From: Atopobiaceae bacterium
GTDB lineage: Bacteria; Actinomycetota; Coriobacteriia; Coriobacteriales; Atopobiaceae
Length of the DNA: 5,728 nt
Direction: 5' to 3'
Assembly: GCA_017460265.1 (NCBI GenBank)
Contig: JAFUBJ010000105.1
Span: forward strand, 1 to 5,728
Shown: positions 5,225 through 5,728 of the stretch, piece by piece
Layout of the letters: the number at the start of each line of letters is the position of its first letter
Position numbering within the stretch: the first letter of the stretch is position 1
Position numbers and translations under genes: made by a program
The notes under the pieces: generated by a model
Databases searched by the model: none
Told to the model about the DNA's origin: nothing
What the model saw: only the letters and a program-made list of their open reading frames with translations

Positions 5225-5620
5225 ATGGGTGTCTATCTCGACCGCGCCAAGGAGCTCAGAAAGATTGCGAGCCCCCACTACAACTGCGCCCAAGCCGTTC
5301 TCGTGCCCTTTGCCGAGCGCAGCGACATGGGAGGCGAACAGGCCTATGCCGTGGCGCAGGCATTTGGTCGCGGCATGCAGTCGGGCGGCGTCTGCGGTGC
5401 CTGCGTGGGAGCCCTCATGGCCCTGGGCGTCGAGGGGCTGGCAGACCCCAAGACGACATCCGGCCTCGTGCGCACGATGAAGGAAAACCACGGCGGCGTG
5501 ATAACGTGTGCCGAGCTGCTGCGCCGCTGCGCCGAGGCGGGCCAGGACCGTCACGTCCATTGTGACGGCATGGTGTTCGAGGGTGTGTCTCTTGTGGAGG
5601 AGCTGCTTGGGGCTCAGTGA
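5225..5620 (+). CDS. C_GCAxxG_C_C family redox-type protein
   Basis: The product is 131 residues and belongs to the family named for its cysteine pattern, C_GCAxxG_C_C. Members are predicted to be redox-active or metal-binding, and no reaction is firmly assigned. An amphipathic N-terminal helix (Y-L-D-R-A-K-E-L) leads to Y-N-C21-A-Q-A-V. A glycine-rich core follows, G-G-V-C57-G-A-C60-V-G-A-L-M-A-L-G. It then has T-C95-A-E-L-L-R-R-C102 and, near the end, H-C113-D-G-M-V. All family cysteines are present, plus C60 in the core loop, giving six in total. There is no signal peptide or membrane segment, so it is probably cytosolic. It is divergent from the kinase gene and is the last gene in the window, with no partner in sight to suggest a pathway. 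The family call is confident; the biochemical role is open. Confidence 0.9.
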   Translation: MGVYLDRAKELRKIASPHYNCAQAVLVPFAERSDMGGEQAYAVAQAFGRGMQSGGVCGACVGALMALGVEGLADPKTTSGLVRTMKENHGGVITCAELLRRCAEAGQDRHVHCDGMVFEGVSLVEELLGAQ

Positions 5621-5728
5621 GACAGGCGCTGCATGTGACCCAATGAAACGATACCCCTCGCAGATAGCATGATTGACCACACCAAAGACGTGCTGATACC
5701 TTGTCATATGACTGTCTGTATTTTCTTG
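5621..5728. other. Right-edge intergenic region
   Basis: No gene or terminator hairpin is seen after the C_GCAxxG_C_C stop. A perfect 10-base palindrome, GTCATATGAC (5703-5712), stands near the edge. A TTGACC (5673-5678) with a weak GATACC 16 bases further could be a promoter reading out of the window, but the match is poor. Confidence 0.4.

Noticed and set aside
5673..5701. Sigma-70-type promoter at the right edge
   Set aside because: TTGACC is acceptable but the -10 candidate matches only half of TATAAT, and the downstream gene is outside the window.
5186..5707. Minus-strand frame of 173 codons opposite the C_GCAxxG_C_C gene
   Set aside because: The plus-strand protein has the full cysteine signature and a strong ribosome site, and this frame shows no family features.

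Overview
The window looks like a chromosomal segment of a high-G+C, gut-type actinobacterium. The class Coriobacteriia (Olsenella, Collinsella or Atopobium relatives) fits best. This rests on the protein families present: a EIIB-like/ROK fusion, a Cof-type HAD phosphatase with a GDAKID motif, a C_GCAxxG_C_C redox protein and a Coriobacteriia-style orphan nuclease-like protein. Strong purine-rich ribosome binding sites (GAGGGGGAG) also fit. The assignment is from memory of families, not from a search.

Layout. Bases 1-318 hold no gene I can defend. A 362-residue protein (+, 319-1407) follows, with a C-terminal segment like a PD-(D/E)XK or DUF559-type nuclease. Its DNA is about half G+C in the line I counted, against about two thirds in a line of the HAD gene downstream, so it may be an accessory gene. 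It converges on a ROK-type gene. The gap between them is filled by four copies of a 25-bp unit, two in each orientation, laid out with exact mirror symmetry (1434-1622).

Next come two minus-strand genes, read right to left. The HAD-IIB phosphatase (4105-3272) ends in a strong hairpin. The fusion gene (3082-1643) has an N-terminal domain I cannot name, a PTS EIIB lactose/cellobiose-like domain with its cysteine, and a ROK domain whose catalytic Asp is Asn. Divergent from the HAD gene is a 91-residue protein with two membrane segments (+, 4209-4484). Its stop codon shares the bases CTAG with the stop of a uridine/cytidine kinase on the minus strand (5113-4481). Divergent from the kinase is a six-cysteine C_GCAxxG_C_C protein (+, 5225-5620). 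The last 108 bases hold no gene.

How the genes relate. No operon longer than one gene is evident: orientations alternate, and the one co-directional pair (HAD, then EIIB-ROK) is separated by 189 bp with a likely terminator. The kinase is nucleoside salvage and the HAD protein is probably a sugar-phosphate or nucleotide phosphatase. The EIIB-ROK fusion looks like a sugar sensor or regulator rather than an enzyme. The points most worth a second look are the mirror-symmetric repeat block, the EIIB-ROK fusion with a lost catalytic base, and the kinase's Tyr in place of the base-recognising His, which predicts preference for cytidine over uridine.
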